This document shows positions 17,270-25,816 of a stretch of 64,000 nt of DNA, one piece after another (the first letter of the stretch is position 1; every line of letters starts with the position of its first letter). Under the pieces are notes generated by a model. That model was given only the letters and a program-made list of their open reading frames with translations. It was not told the DNA's origin and did no database searches. A program made the position numbers and the translations under genes. The stretch comes from an uncultured Pelagimonas sp. (GTDB taxonomy: Bacteria > Pseudomonadota > Alphaproteobacteria > Rhodobacterales > Rhodobacteraceae), in contig NZ_CANMKO010000004.1 of NCBI RefSeq assembly GCF_947498515.1, positions 1 to 64,000 on the forward strand. The letters run 5' to 3'.

Positions 17270-17818
17270 ATGGCACAGAAATCTACCATCTACAAAGTTG
17301 AACTTTCCGTGTCTGATATGGATCGTCACTATTACGAGACCCACAAGCTAACCGTTGCCAAACATCCATCCGAAACCGACGAACGGATGATGCTGCGTTT
17401 GGTTGCGTTTGCCTTGAATGCCGATGAGCAACTGGAATTGACCAAGGGGCTTTCGACCGATGATGAACCAGACATCTGGCAAAAAAGCCTGAGCAATGAG
17501 CTTGAGTTATGGGTCACTCTTGGGCTTCCAAGTGAGAAGATTGTTCGCCAATCTTGCGGCAAAGCCGATGAGGTGATCATCTATAGCTATGGCGGCAAAA
17601 CAGCCGACGTTTGGTGGGACAAAATCCAAGGCACCACCACCCGGTTTGACAATCTCAAAGTCGTCAACTTTTCCGAACAGGACAGCCGCGCATTGGAACA
17701 ATTGGCGAGCCGTTCGATGAAACTGCAGGTGAATATCCAAGACGGCGATGTGATGGTCAGCGCAGATGACAACGCTATCTATTTGACGCCGGTCATTTGG
17801 AAGAACACAGACCGCTAA
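17270..17818 (+). CDS. yaeQ: YaeQ family protein
   Basis: 182 aa, full length for YaeQ. Characteristic runs are IYKVELSVSDMDRHYY at the N-terminus, ERMMLRLVAFAL, ELWVTLGLPSEKIVRQSC and the C-terminal VMVSADDNAIYLTPV. YaeQ is a PD-(D/E)XK nuclease-fold protein of uncertain role, reported as a multicopy RfaH-like suppressor in enterics. An AGGACAGG-type SD lies upstream of the ATG. It is preceded by a 249-bp gap in which no other gene is apparent. Confidence 0.9.
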   Translation: MAQKSTIYKVELSVSDMDRHYYETHKLTVAKHPSETDERMMLRLVAFALNADEQLELTKGLSTDDEPDIWQKSLSNELELWVTLGLPSEKIVRQSCGKADEVIIYSYGGKTADVWWDKIQGTTTRFDNLKVVNFSEQDSRALEQLASRSMKLQVNIQDGDVMVSADDNAIYLTPVIWKNTDR

Positions 17819-17840
17819 GTGCGCCCCGAGGAAGAAAGCC

Positions 17841-18218
17841 GTGAGAATGTCTGAGCCTCAAGAAACCCCAACCGAACATGTGAAAGACGCTCTGGCACCT
17901 CGTGTCCGGGCGTTTCTTTGTGGCCTCTCCGAAAATGCCCTACCCATATCCTATCAGGCGCTTGCCAAGAATTTGCAGCTATCACCGCCGAACACAATCC
18001 TTCAACTGACCACAGCCTTGGAAGACTTGATCGCCGAGGATGCCGCCGCGGGGCACCCATTGATCGCGGCGCTGGTGATCAGCAAAGCGCGCGGTGTTCT
18101 ACCGGCTCCGGGGTTCTTTGACAGCGCTATGCGTTCTGGCCGTGTCTATGACGACCCTGCAGCTTTCCACGCAACAGAATTCGACCTAGCCGTCAAATTT
18201 TGGTGCGGCCGAAGGTGA
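17841..18218 (+). CDS. conserved hypothetical protein
   Basis: A 125-aa cytoplasmic protein starting 22 bp after yaeQ, probably in the same transcript. GAGGAAG lies 6 bp before a GTG at 17841 and 12 bp before an ATG at 17847; either could be used. The N-terminal half suggests a short winged-helix (ISYQALAKNLQLSPPNTILQLTTALEDLIAEDAAAG); the remainder includes LVISKARGVLPAPGFFDSAM. This resembles small regulators of unknown role in Rhodobacterales, but no named family is certain. Confidence 0.7.
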   Translation: MRMSEPQETPTEHVKDALAPRVRAFLCGLSENALPISYQALAKNLQLSPPNTILQLTTALEDLIAEDAAAGHPLIAALVISKARGVLPAPGFFDSAMRSGRVYDDPAAFHATEFDLAVKFWCGRR

Positions 18219-18248
18219 CCGGCGACGGTTCATAATCGTCAACAGGCC

Positions 18249-18815
18249 TTACTTCTTTCGCAGAGACGGTATTTTCAAACCCGCCTGTGATGACTCAATC
18301 AAGATGCCAAGCCGTTTCAAACGCGTCTCCTCTTTCTTGGCGCTCATGACCCACCAAATGGAATCCCGCCGATAGGACGGCGCTAAATTGGCTAGAAACT
18401 GCCAGGCCGACGGGTTCGCTTTGATACGCACTTCAAACTCTTTGGAAAGGGGGATGTTTCGATCGTCAGACGTGTAACCTAGTTCATCCGATCTGTTGTT
18501 ATAGACGCGTAAACCCGCTGGCCTCATCTTGCCCGATTGAATGAGCTCTTTTACCTTTTTGACGTTGACCGCGCTCCAAACACTGTTTGTTTTGCGTGGC
18601 GTAAAGCGGATTTTGTAGCTTTGATCATCAATGGAATGTCGAACCCCGTCGATCCATCCAAAACAAAGGGCGACATCAACGGAGTCAGACCATGATAGGC
18701 TCGGCCGACCGGTGTTTTTCCTGTAGTAGCCGACCCAAAGGTCCTTGGCGTCTGAGTTGGCTGTCAACCAACCGCTAAATGCGTCTTGTGTGGTGAAGAA
18801 AAACACCTCACTCAT
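18249..18815 (-). CDS. YdeI/OmpD-associated family protein
   Basis: 188 aa. The ATG at 18815 has GGAGG seven bases upstream, so it is preferred to a TTG six bases further out. Family marks are LWVGYYRKNTGRPSLSWSDS, ALCFGWIDGVRH, RFTPRKTNSVWSAVN and, near the end, PSYRRDSIWWVMSAKKEETR. YdeI proteins are linked to resistance to antimicrobial peptides or bacteriocins in some bacteria; the mechanism is unknown. It is the last member of a same-strand run with rhomboid and the caspase/hydrolase/subtilase operon, 48 bp behind the rhomboid gene. Confidence 0.85.
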   Translation of the reverse strand: MSEVFFFTTQDAFSGWLTANSDAKDLWVGYYRKNTGRPSLSWSDSVDVALCFGWIDGVRHSIDDQSYKIRFTPRKTNSVWSAVNVKKVKELIQSGKMRPAGLRVYNNRSDELGYTSDDRNIPLSKEFEVRIKANPSAWQFLANLAPSYRRDSIWWVMSAKKEETRLKRLGILIESSQAGLKIPSLRKK

Positions 18816-18863
18816 CTGCAAACCTCCGCAGGTGTAAAGCCGCTATTTCAAGGTCGAATGGTC

Positions 18864-19418
18864 TCATGAGGTTTGCCCAGAATTTCGCAAAGAATAGGCG
18901 GCAAAGACGCCTGCAACACAGCCGAAGAAGTGGGATTCCCAGCTGACACCCGGTTGACCGGGTAAAACGCCCCAAATCATTGTTCCATAAAATAAAACAA
19001 CCCCAAGGGCGACGAAAAGGGGGACTGCGCGTTTTTCAACGACGCCCCGCGCCACCAAAAATCCAAACCAGCCAAAAATCAATCCAGATGCCCCGACATG
19101 TATCGCTGCGGCACCAAACAACCACACGCCAATCCCGCCGAGAGCCACGATAATAAGTGACGCCATCAAAACCAGTCTTTGAGCTGTGATCGCAACAAGA
19201 CTTCCTAGGACGACAAGTGGAATTGTGTTGGCGGCGGCATGGCCAAATGAGCCGTGGAGAAACGGCATAAAAAGCACCCCGTCCAAGCCGCTAAGTGATC
19301 GGGGCAGCAATCCGAGCCAACCATTGAGCACGTAGCCCGTGGCTATGTTGACAAGCTCGACAGCCCAGATGACGCCCAACAAAACAGCAAGCCAATAGAA
19401 ACGCCCTAAAGACAGCAC
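18864..19418 (-). CDS. rhomboid family intramembrane serine protease
   Basis: 184 aa with about six membrane helices. Catalytic features are HAAAN on helix 2 (HxxxN, about residue 60), the nucleophile serine in GASGLIFGW (about 111) and the partner histidine in SWESHFFG (about 163). Rhomboids cut substrates inside the membrane. The start is uncertain: a GTG at 19418 with AAAGG seven bases upstream is favoured over a TTG at 19421. It lies 105 bp downstream of the subtilase gene on the same strand, with no obvious terminator between, so it may belong to the same transcript. Confidence 0.88.
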   Translation of the reverse strand: MLSLGRFYWLAVLLGVIWAVELVNIATGYVLNGWLGLLPRSLSGLDGVLFMPFLHGSFGHAAANTIPLVVLGSLVAITAQRLVLMASLIIVALGGIGVWLFGAAAIHVGASGLIFGWFGFLVARGVVEKRAVPLFVALGVVLFYGTMIWGVLPGQPGVSWESHFFGCVAGVFAAYSLRNSGQTS

Positions 19419-19526
19419 CAAAAACCCTTTCCTTGTTTTCCCTTGGGTACCACAGCCCGGACAGGTGGGAAATGGGGCGACTATTTTGGGCGCTAGCCGA
19501 AAAATCGCTTTAAGAACCCGGTTTGG

Positions 19527-20924
19527 TTATCCGTTTTGATCAGCGACAAGAAGTTGCGTCATAAGAACATGCGTGTCTCGAAGGCCGGCAACGTATGCTT
19601 CGTTATCTGGATGGATATCCAACACTTGGTCAAATAGGGTTTTGGCTTGAAGCAGAAGTTTTGCGATCTCACGCTTTTCCATCCCCAGCTTTGGCCCGGC
19701 GTCGGCGATAGACAAAAGCGAGCTTGCGATATTGGCCCGTGGAGCGGGATCCCACGGCATCAGCCAGGCCGTCCAGTGGAACATATTGATGGCGCGATCA
19801 AGAAGCCCCAGCTCTCGACAGTCTTTCAACACAAGGCCTTTGTTCATGACTGTCGATGCAAAGAACAGGCGCGCCTCAAGCCGTCGAGTCGCAGAAATAT
19901 CAAAATTGCCCACATCGCCGAGCGGATCAAATGCAAGGTCATAAATGGTTGCCAATTGGCGAGCGACCCAGAGCGGCACATCCTCTTTGCGTTCCGTCCA
20001 AAGATTTACATCCTTCTCGATGTCCTGTGCCATCGCCGAGACTTCGTTTGCGCGCAGCAAATCCCGAACCGGACGTGGGGTCTCACGCAGGGCTAGGGCC
20101 CCGGCAACCAGCGGGGCCGCGAAACTTGAGCCAATCGCGCCTTCGAGTTGCAAGACCGTGTAGTCCAACAGACCGGATTGAACAAAGTCCGGCTTTTGCC
20201 ACGCCCTCTTTTCATGGCCATTCTCAAACCAGACGCGCTCGGTCTGAAATCCAATGGAAATGGTCTCGGGCGCGCGGGCCGGACAGAACAATCCGGCGTC
20301 GTTCCCTGCTGCGCACAAGACAACAGGCGATGTTGGACGCAGGCCTTGGGCAATCAGCGCGCACAGGCACTCTGGAAACCCACAAGAGGTCACAACAGGC
20401 ATCTCAGGTTCGGACCCAGTGAGATAACGCGCCGCTCCGATGTAATCGGCCACGTCTACAAATGACGCCAGTTCCGCGTTAGGCCCGGGCTCCATCTTTT
20501 GAACAGCGCCAAGGCTCAGGCAAAGCGTATCAGCGTCAAGCGCTAGGGCCTCGGACACGGCACGCATCAATGCAGGAAGCTGGGGTGTGTTGCCTTTGCA
20601 AATGGCATAGTGAACGATTTCGGCGTCTGGTGCGGCTGTTCTGGCCAAGAGCGCGACAAGCGTTCCGTGAGGATGTGGCGCGTCATCGACCAAAGTGTGC
20701 AGTTTGACCGAGGACAGCGCCGGAATGGAAATATCCGGCATCGCATCGATAATCACGATCCGCTTGTTGGCCCCCGTTAGCCCATCCTTGTGGGCCGCTT
20801 TGATCGTCTCCCAGAACAACCCGACCAAAGGCAGTTTCCACCGGCCCGTATCCACGTCGAATTGGTCCAACAGCTCTAGTTCTTCGACAGAAGCGGACGC
20901 CAGCTGTAACTCAATCTCCATCAC
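19527..20924 (-). CDS. intracellular subtilisin-like (S8) protease with helical C-terminal region
   Basis: 465 aa, no signal peptide. The catalytic residues of the S8 family are all present: Asp60 in IVIIDAMPD, His86 in HPHGTLVALLA, the oxyanion Asn208 in CAAGNDAG and Ser267 in GSSFAAPLVAGALAL. After the protease domain (about 50-285) a helix-rich region (about 320-460, LLLQAKTLFDQVLDIHPDNEAYVAGL) looks TPR-like. The start overlaps the upstream hydrolase stop as GTGA (an ATG follows at once), so the two are co-translated. With the caspase-like gene it forms a three-gene unit. The Asp motif is DAM instead of DTG, an atypical feature. The substrate is unknown. Confidence 0.88.
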   Translation of the reverse strand: MMEIELQLASASVEELELLDQFDVDTGRWKLPLVGLFWETIKAAHKDGLTGANKRIVIIDAMPDISIPALSSVKLHTLVDDAPHPHGTLVALLARTAAPDAEIVHYAICKGNTPQLPALMRAVSEALALDADTLCLSLGAVQKMEPGPNAELASFVDVADYIGAARYLTGSEPEMPVVTSCGFPECLCALIAQGLRPTSPVVLCAAGNDAGLFCPARAPETISIGFQTERVWFENGHEKRAWQKPDFVQSGLLDYTVLQLEGAIGSSFAAPLVAGALALRETPRPVRDLLRANEVSAMAQDIEKDVNLWTERKEDVPLWVARQLATIYDLAFDPLGDVGNFDISATRRLEARLFFASTVMNKGLVLKDCRELGLLDRAINMFHWTAWLMPWDPAPRANIASSLLSIADAGPKLGMEKREIAKLLLQAKTLFDQVLDIHPDNEAYVAGLRDTHVLMTQLLVADQNG

Positions 20925-21805
20925 GCTGGCAACGCGGCATAGATGCGGGCCGCGACAGGTGCGGACCGAAGGTAAGCGGTCGGCGAATGGGTGTTGAACC
21001 TCTCAATCAGCCCATCACTGATGTTTTCGACGCCCTTTATGCCAAGCGTCGCTTGCGTTATCGGACGGCCAAGCGTCACAGGGTCATCGCGGCGATAGGC
21101 ATTTGTCCATTTCTTAATCGGATTGTTTGGGACATCCTCACGACGAGGCAAAATCTGCTCCATCATGCCGATGGCTAACGGCGATCCAATCGTCAGGAAA
21201 AGCGGAATATCCCGGTCCTCTTGGCGTTCGTCCATAAGCAATGCAAAACTCACGACGGTTCCTAACGAGTGTGACACCACAATAGTTGGCTCATTATGGA
21301 CATCGAAAATCGCCTTGCGGACGATCAACCCGATTTGAGCGGCAAGGCCTTCATCCTCGATGTAGTGGGTGGCCTGAGGTAGAAAGCCGCTCGCCAACCA
21401 CTGCCCTCTGTTGGACAACACCCGCTCAATGGCCGACCCAGCCGAGACAAGCGAGCGTTGAAACCATCCTTGGGCGATCACAGGTTCTTGGACGACCCCC
21501 ATATCGGCCAGAGCGTCGCGAACGTCGCTATCCTCAATCTCATTCTCGACTTGGTAGGCCTGCAAAAACGCAAGCGCCGCAGACCGGCGCTGGGTCTCAT
21601 CGCCCTGTGCGACGACCTCGGGCTTCACGCCCTTTGCGGCGTCCGCCAGAATCTTACCGTAGTAGCCGACATCAATCTTCGGTTTCGGTTTTGGGGGAAG
21701 TCCAAGATCCGCCCAACCGTCGGTGATCGCTTGCCACCAATCTGCCTCAAGAATTTCTGGCGTGTTCATTTCGTTGTTAATGCCGTGAACAAATGCCAAA
21801 CGCAT
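20921..21805 (-). CDS. alpha/beta hydrolase, lipase-like
   Basis: 294 aa, cytoplasmic. The N-terminal LAFVHGINN supplies the HG oxyanion motif. The nucleophile elbow is SHSLG (Ser180), preceded by a hydrophobic strand (TIVVSH). Candidate acid and base are Asp240/241 (RRDDPV) and His273 (NTHSPTAYL). This is the triacylglycerol-lipase/PGAP1-like pattern rather than an exported enzyme. The gene starts with a GGGGGAG SD 13 bp after the caspase-like gene stops and overlaps the protease gene by 4 bp. It is plausibly the effector of the cassette (lipid or ester cleavage); this is inference. Confidence 0.85.
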   Translation of the reverse strand: MRLAFVHGINNEMNTPEILEADWWQAITDGWADLGLPPKPKPKIDVGYYGKILADAAKGVKPEVVAQGDETQRRSAALAFLQAYQVENEIEDSDVRDALADMGVVQEPVIAQGWFQRSLVSAGSAIERVLSNRGQWLASGFLPQATHYIEDEGLAAQIGLIVRKAIFDVHNEPTIVVSHSLGTVVSFALLMDERQEDRDIPLFLTIGSPLAIGMMEQILPRREDVPNNPIKKWTNAYRRDDPVTLGRPITQATLGIKGVENISDGLIERFNTHSPTAYLRSAPVAARIYAALPA

Positions 21806-21818
21806 TGTTGCTCCCCCT

Positions 21819-23633
21819 CTAATTATCGTTACTGTAAACTCCGTTCATCATCTCAATAAGCACGTCCAATGTGTCGTGACCGACAAAGCTTGGGAAAGGC
21901 GAAGGGGCCGAGTGCCGTCTGATTTTGGCGAGCACCGAGAACCGTTCTGCCTCTTCAAGGATCGTTTCGACCCTGCCCCATCCCGCAAGAAAAACCGGTG
22001 CAAACCCGGCAACCGGGCAATGTACAACCGCCTCAGTCCCACGCCAAGCATAGTCAGGCAACCCGTCCCGCATGGCGAGTATGTCATGTTCCACCTCTGG
22101 GAGATCAATGACAAACCCACTGGGGGTCAAACGCCATGGGACACGCGCAAGCATTGCAATATCGAACGGTATTTCCTGTTCAAATTCAGCATAAAAATAA
22201 CACATGCGCCGAATCGAGGCAACGTCGCCAACCTGATCATAAAGGTAGGCGGCAACGATCCCATAAAGAGGATCGGAATGCTTTTTCAGTCGCAATTCGG
22301 CCGCAACAAACCCAACATGGCGTGGTCGCAACGTGCCTTCGACCAATCCTTTGAGCGCACGCATGGGATCGAAGGCGCGTTTGCCCTCGAAGCCGCCAAG
22401 CCCCACTTCGTGCCAACCAAGGGCATGCACGCCGGTGTCACTCAGAGCGAAGGTCATATTCAGGACATCCGACGACCCGGGCTGAATCGGCACGCAATGC
22501 GCCCCTGCTTGAAAAACTGCGGCGCTCGTGGCGACATCAAAGCCCCAATAATGCCCACCTATCGCTTGCTCTGCCTCCAACTTCACACCAAAAGCACGCT
22601 GACCATCCGGCAAATGGCAGATCAATTCATGTTGATTGAGCTCCTTTGACCCTACGTGAACGACAAGGCGCATACCTTGATCAAAAGCACTCTCAGCAAC
22701 GGAGCGGCTTTCATCCCAGAACACCTGCCGCCATTCCGACGTCGTCGCCTCCATGAGGTCCGCTTTGTCACTATCGGAAAGCAGATCAAGTTTGTTCAAA
22801 GATACCAGATCGGACATCCGGGTGAGACCTTGCAGCCCAAATGTAGGCTTTGGCAGTAAGTCATGCCACTCTGGTCCCACTTGCTCTGGATCGACTTTGA
22901 GATAATCGTCGAGCCACGGATTAAGACCCGGTTGCATCGCCGCATATTGGCTTTTGCGAACACCGGCGGCCTTGTCTGGGAGCTCTTTTTCAACGTACTC
23001 AGCTAGGCTATGACTGGAAACGACGAATTCGTGTTTTTCCAAATGCGTCTTTGATAGCGCATCCATCGGTGGTGGGTCTTTCCCTAGGACGTCCAGAACA
23101 GTGTTCGAAAAAAGAGGGCCACCATCGGCCGCCGCAAAGGCCGACTTGCCCGGAAGCGTCGCCCGAAACATGTCCGCCCGAAAGGTGTTCCTTCGCCGGG
23201 TACCACGCACAAGAACCGGTGTGCCGTCGGCTGTATCATACGCCGGTGTCTGGCAGGCATCGCTGAAAATGCAAACCTGTTTGGCCCCATGGCTCAGGAT
23301 CATGTCCCTAAACTGGATAACGTTCACTCGCTCCATCCAATCGTTTAGGCCGCCGGACAGGTACCAGATTTCGTTGCCATTTAGTTGCGCACCATGGCCA
23401 CAAAAATGCACGACCACACGCGGTCGATTTTTCAAAACATCCGATGTTAGTTTGTCCCGAATATTCTGGGCCGTTACCGGTTTCTGTGCATCGATAAAAA
23501 CAATGGCATCATCAAAGGTTGGATTATTCTGCGCGTAGGCCGCCATGCCTTTTACAGCCTCTTCAACACCGGGAAGTTCGTCTGCGCCAATCGGAGCATG
23601 AACGCCAATGGAAACTAATAATCGCTTGGCCAT
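21819..23633 (-). CDS. caspase-like (peptidase C14) protein with long C-terminal extension
   Basis: 604 aa. The ATG at 23633 (MAKRLLVSIG) has GAGGTG close upstream and is preferred to a TTG at 23648. The caspase-like p20 domain occupies about residues 1-230: the catalytic His80 is in VVVHFCGHGA and the catalytic Cys127 in CIFSDACQTP. There is no signal peptide or membrane segment. The remaining 370 residues show no domain I can name, although HLPDGQRAFGVKLEAEQAIG and FVAAELRLKKHSDPLYG look like compact folds; this may be a sensor or substrate-binding part. First gene of the caspase-hydrolase-subtilase operon. Confidence 0.87.
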   Translation of the reverse strand: MAKRLLVSIGVHAPIGADELPGVEEAVKGMAAYAQNNPTFDDAIVFIDAQKPVTAQNIRDKLTSDVLKNRPRVVVHFCGHGAQLNGNEIWYLSGGLNDWMERVNVIQFRDMILSHGAKQVCIFSDACQTPAYDTADGTPVLVRGTRRRNTFRADMFRATLPGKSAFAAADGGPLFSNTVLDVLGKDPPPMDALSKTHLEKHEFVVSSHSLAEYVEKELPDKAAGVRKSQYAAMQPGLNPWLDDYLKVDPEQVGPEWHDLLPKPTFGLQGLTRMSDLVSLNKLDLLSDSDKADLMEATTSEWRQVFWDESRSVAESAFDQGMRLVVHVGSKELNQHELICHLPDGQRAFGVKLEAEQAIGGHYWGFDVATSAAVFQAGAHCVPIQPGSSDVLNMTFALSDTGVHALGWHEVGLGGFEGKRAFDPMRALKGLVEGTLRPRHVGFVAAELRLKKHSDPLYGIVAAYLYDQVGDVASIRRMCYFYAEFEQEIPFDIAMLARVPWRLTPSGFVIDLPEVEHDILAMRDGLPDYAWRGTEAVVHCPVAGFAPVFLAGWGRVETILEEAERFSVLAKIRRHSAPSPFPSFVGHDTLDVLIEMMNGVYSNDN

Positions 23634-23668
23634 GAACACCTCGCACAAAAAAGCTTATGAGACAGCCA

Positions 23669-23697
23669 GTCTAGGCGAGTGGTTCCGTTTTTGACAA
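23669..23697 (-). promoter_or_regulatory. candidate sigma70-type promoter of the caspase operon
   Basis: Reading the minus strand, TTGTCA (23697-23692) and TAGACT (23674-23669) are spaced by 17 bp and would start transcription about 30 bp before the caspase ATG. Five of six and four of six consensus bases match. Confidence 0.45.
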
Positions 23698-24500
23698 TCC
23701 CAAGCTGCAGACCGATGACGTTCCACCCAAGAGCAATCACACTTGTTAGGCGGCAAAACCCTTGATGTGCTTTCATGATCCAGACACGGGTTGGAACGTA
23801 AAAACAAAGGGATGGGCCTTTGTTGGCGCACTCGTTGGCTGCAATAATCGCGACTTGAATTGCAACGCCTTGGCTCTGACGATAGGCAATTTCTCAGCTT
23901 CCCTCACCGTGGTCACTGGCCTTCCCCCTCCTGAAAACCTAATGATTCAGCAACTCCCGGAACGCTTGTAGGCCGTTGCGGCCTTGTTGGCTCTACTTTG
24001 CTTTCTCAACGTAAGCGATCGGTCAATGGGAACTTGACCCGCCAGCTCTTTGACGGTTGGCCCTTAGAACTGGACGCTGAAACGTGGGTTCAAACCTGCC
24101 TTACCCAAGGGGCGTTACTTTTGCGCCCGTTCACGTGGCTGATTTAAAGGAAACACGTCTGCGCCGTCCGGAGCAAAATCAGCCCCAAACAAAGCGCCCT
24201 TCTGGTTTTTCTGACCTCTGACTGTGACACGAAGACCCCAACGACGAGCTCAAGATTGGGTCAACAACCAGATATAGGCCCGCCCCTTTGCCGTGCCGCC
24301 TTGCCCCCAAGTTTGCGACAGGCTTTTTGCGAGCTTTCCCGCAAGTGCCGCCACAAAACTATCAACTGTCATACGACCCAAGGAAAGCAAGCCGGGAAAT
24401 ATCGGGCCAAGTATTAGAATGGAAAACGCGGGTTTTTCCCACAAATAACGGGAACTTACACACCTTGCGGGGGTCGAATGAGATCAACAAAAAGATAAAA
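23698..24500. other. gene-poor gap between the caspase operon and tRNA-Ser
   Basis: About 800 bp with no convincing gene. Short ORFs here (for example 23762-23971 plus, 24250-24444 minus) lack SD sites and recognisable motifs. A small hairpin AGGCCG/CGGCCT lies at 23970-23984. The minus-strand peptide VAALAGKLAKSLSQTWGQGG has ordinary composition and could be a relic. No copy of the tRNA 3' end (an attachment-site duplication) was found here. Confidence 0.5.
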
Positions 24501-24590
24501 TGGCGGAGGCTCAGGGATTCGAACCCTGGGAGGACTTTCACCCTCGTCGGTTTTCAAGACCGGTGCATTCGACCACTCTGCCAAACCTCC
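24501..24590 (-). tRNA. tRNA-Ser (anticodon UGA)
   Basis: A 90-nt class II tRNA. The acceptor stem is GGAGGTT with AGCCTCC, the discriminator G, and CCA is encoded at 24501-24503. The anticodon loop CTTGAAA gives UGA (reads UCA). The long variable arm (ACGAGGGTGAAAGTCCTC region) and T-loop GGTTCGAATCC are typical of tRNA-Ser. The outer anticodon-stem pair (C-A) is mismatched. Confidence 0.95.
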
Positions 24591-24801
24591 GCGTTCGGGC
24601 ATCCTTAATACCCCTTTTTCGATTCTAAAAGTCCTTTACTCCAAAAATCCGCGCATTCTCAAACTGCAGGCTTTTCATATGGCCCGCAACACGTTACTCT
24701 GACGGGAAAAGGGGGCAAAAGCTCCCGAAGAGGCAGTAGTGACCGGAAAATCCGGCATTGAGCGTGGCAACGCCCGCGCAGACACAGGCATGAGGCACAG
24801 C

Positions 24802-25683
24802 ATGAGCGGTATGAATTCGCCCAAACGTAATCGGACTCTGCGCGCAACCTTTGCGTTCACCAGTTTTTTGATGCTCTCGGCATGTGCCGATGGGCAGATG
24901 CCCGGGTTCCTTCAACCCCAGGCAGGTGGCACAGATGAGGTTGTTGCCCGCGCGGCGACCTCGGGGGCTACAACAGAACGCGACGTGGAAGCGCCCGAGA
25001 TTTTCCAAACGACCGAAGCCGGTCTTTGGGATGGTCGCCCCTCGCTAGGCGGTGTCTGGATCGCGCATCCTGATGTCACAGACCCAGAACGCGCCATCAT
25101 TCGAAACGAAAGCAATGGCAAGTTCGTTATCGGAGCACTATTCCGTCGCGAACGTGAAACACCAGGGCCGCGTTTGCAGATCTCTTCAGATGCAGCCGCT
25201 GCGCTTGGCGTTTTGGCCGGTCAGCCGTCTAACTTGAACGTGGTCGCCTTGCGCCGCGAAGAAGTGGCCGTAGATACGCCTCTCGAACCCATGAATGACG
25301 CAGCCGCCATGCCAGCAGCGCCGGAAATTTCCGAAGGGACGCTTGATCCCGTATTGGATGGCGCGGCAAAAGCGATCGAAACTGCGGCCCTCGCCCCTAC
25401 GGCCACGTCAGCAGCCCCCAAACCGAGCGCGAAGCCAGCCACATCGTCCCTGAGCAAGCCATATGTGCAAATCGGTATCTTCAGCGTAGAACAAAACGCC
25501 CGCAATACCGCCGTTGCAATGCGCCAAGCCGGTATGGTTCCAACCGTCAAAGAGCACAACTCCAAGGGTAAAACCTTCTGGCGCGTTGTCGTTGGCCCAG
25601 CTCAAACCAAATCCGAGCTGTCGACGCTTGTTAAAACCATCAAAGGCACCGGATTCACCGACGCCTATGCGGTGACAAACTAA
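24802..25683 (+). CDS. SPOR-domain lipoprotein
   Basis: 293 aa with the start at 24802, where GAGG lies six bases upstream and a lipoprotein signal follows (FAFTSFLMLSAC, lipobox LSAC). Alternatives are a GTG at 24739 and an ATG at 24790. The mature protein has a low-complexity Ala/Pro/Thr middle (about 170-215) and a C-terminal SPOR domain (about 220-293, KPYVQIGIFSVEQNARNTAV ... TGFTDAYAV). SPOR domains bind denuded septal peptidoglycan. The next gene is a D-Ala-D-Ala carboxypeptidase, so both act on the envelope at or near division. Confidence 0.85.
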   Translation: MSGMNSPKRNRTLRATFAFTSFLMLSACADGQMPGFLQPQAGGTDEVVARAATSGATTERDVEAPEIFQTTEAGLWDGRPSLGGVWIAHPDVTDPERAIIRNESNGKFVIGALFRRERETPGPRLQISSDAAAALGVLAGQPSNLNVVALRREEVAVDTPLEPMNDAAAMPAAPEISEGTLDPVLDGAAKAIETAALAPTATSAAPKPSAKPATSSLSKPYVQIGIFSVEQNARNTAVAMRQAGMVPTVKEHNSKGKTFWRVVVGPAQTKSELSTLVKTIKGTGFTDAYAVTN

Positions 25684-25816
25684 GCCAAACACGCGCATTT
25701 TCGACGCCGTCGGCAAGAAAACGCAACCAATCACAAGCAGGCGGGTGACAGCCCGTCTGTTTCCGGCAATAAACAGTTTAACGTTTTGACCCGATTGTTT
25801 GGACAGGAGCCGCCAC

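Noticed and set aside
23762-23971. 69-aa ORF in the gap beside the caspase operon
   Set aside because: TTG start without SD and no recognisable motif; retained only as gap content.
24250-24590. Integrated element with tRNA-Ser as attachment site
   Set aside because: No second copy of the tRNA 3' end and no integrase gene were found in the window.
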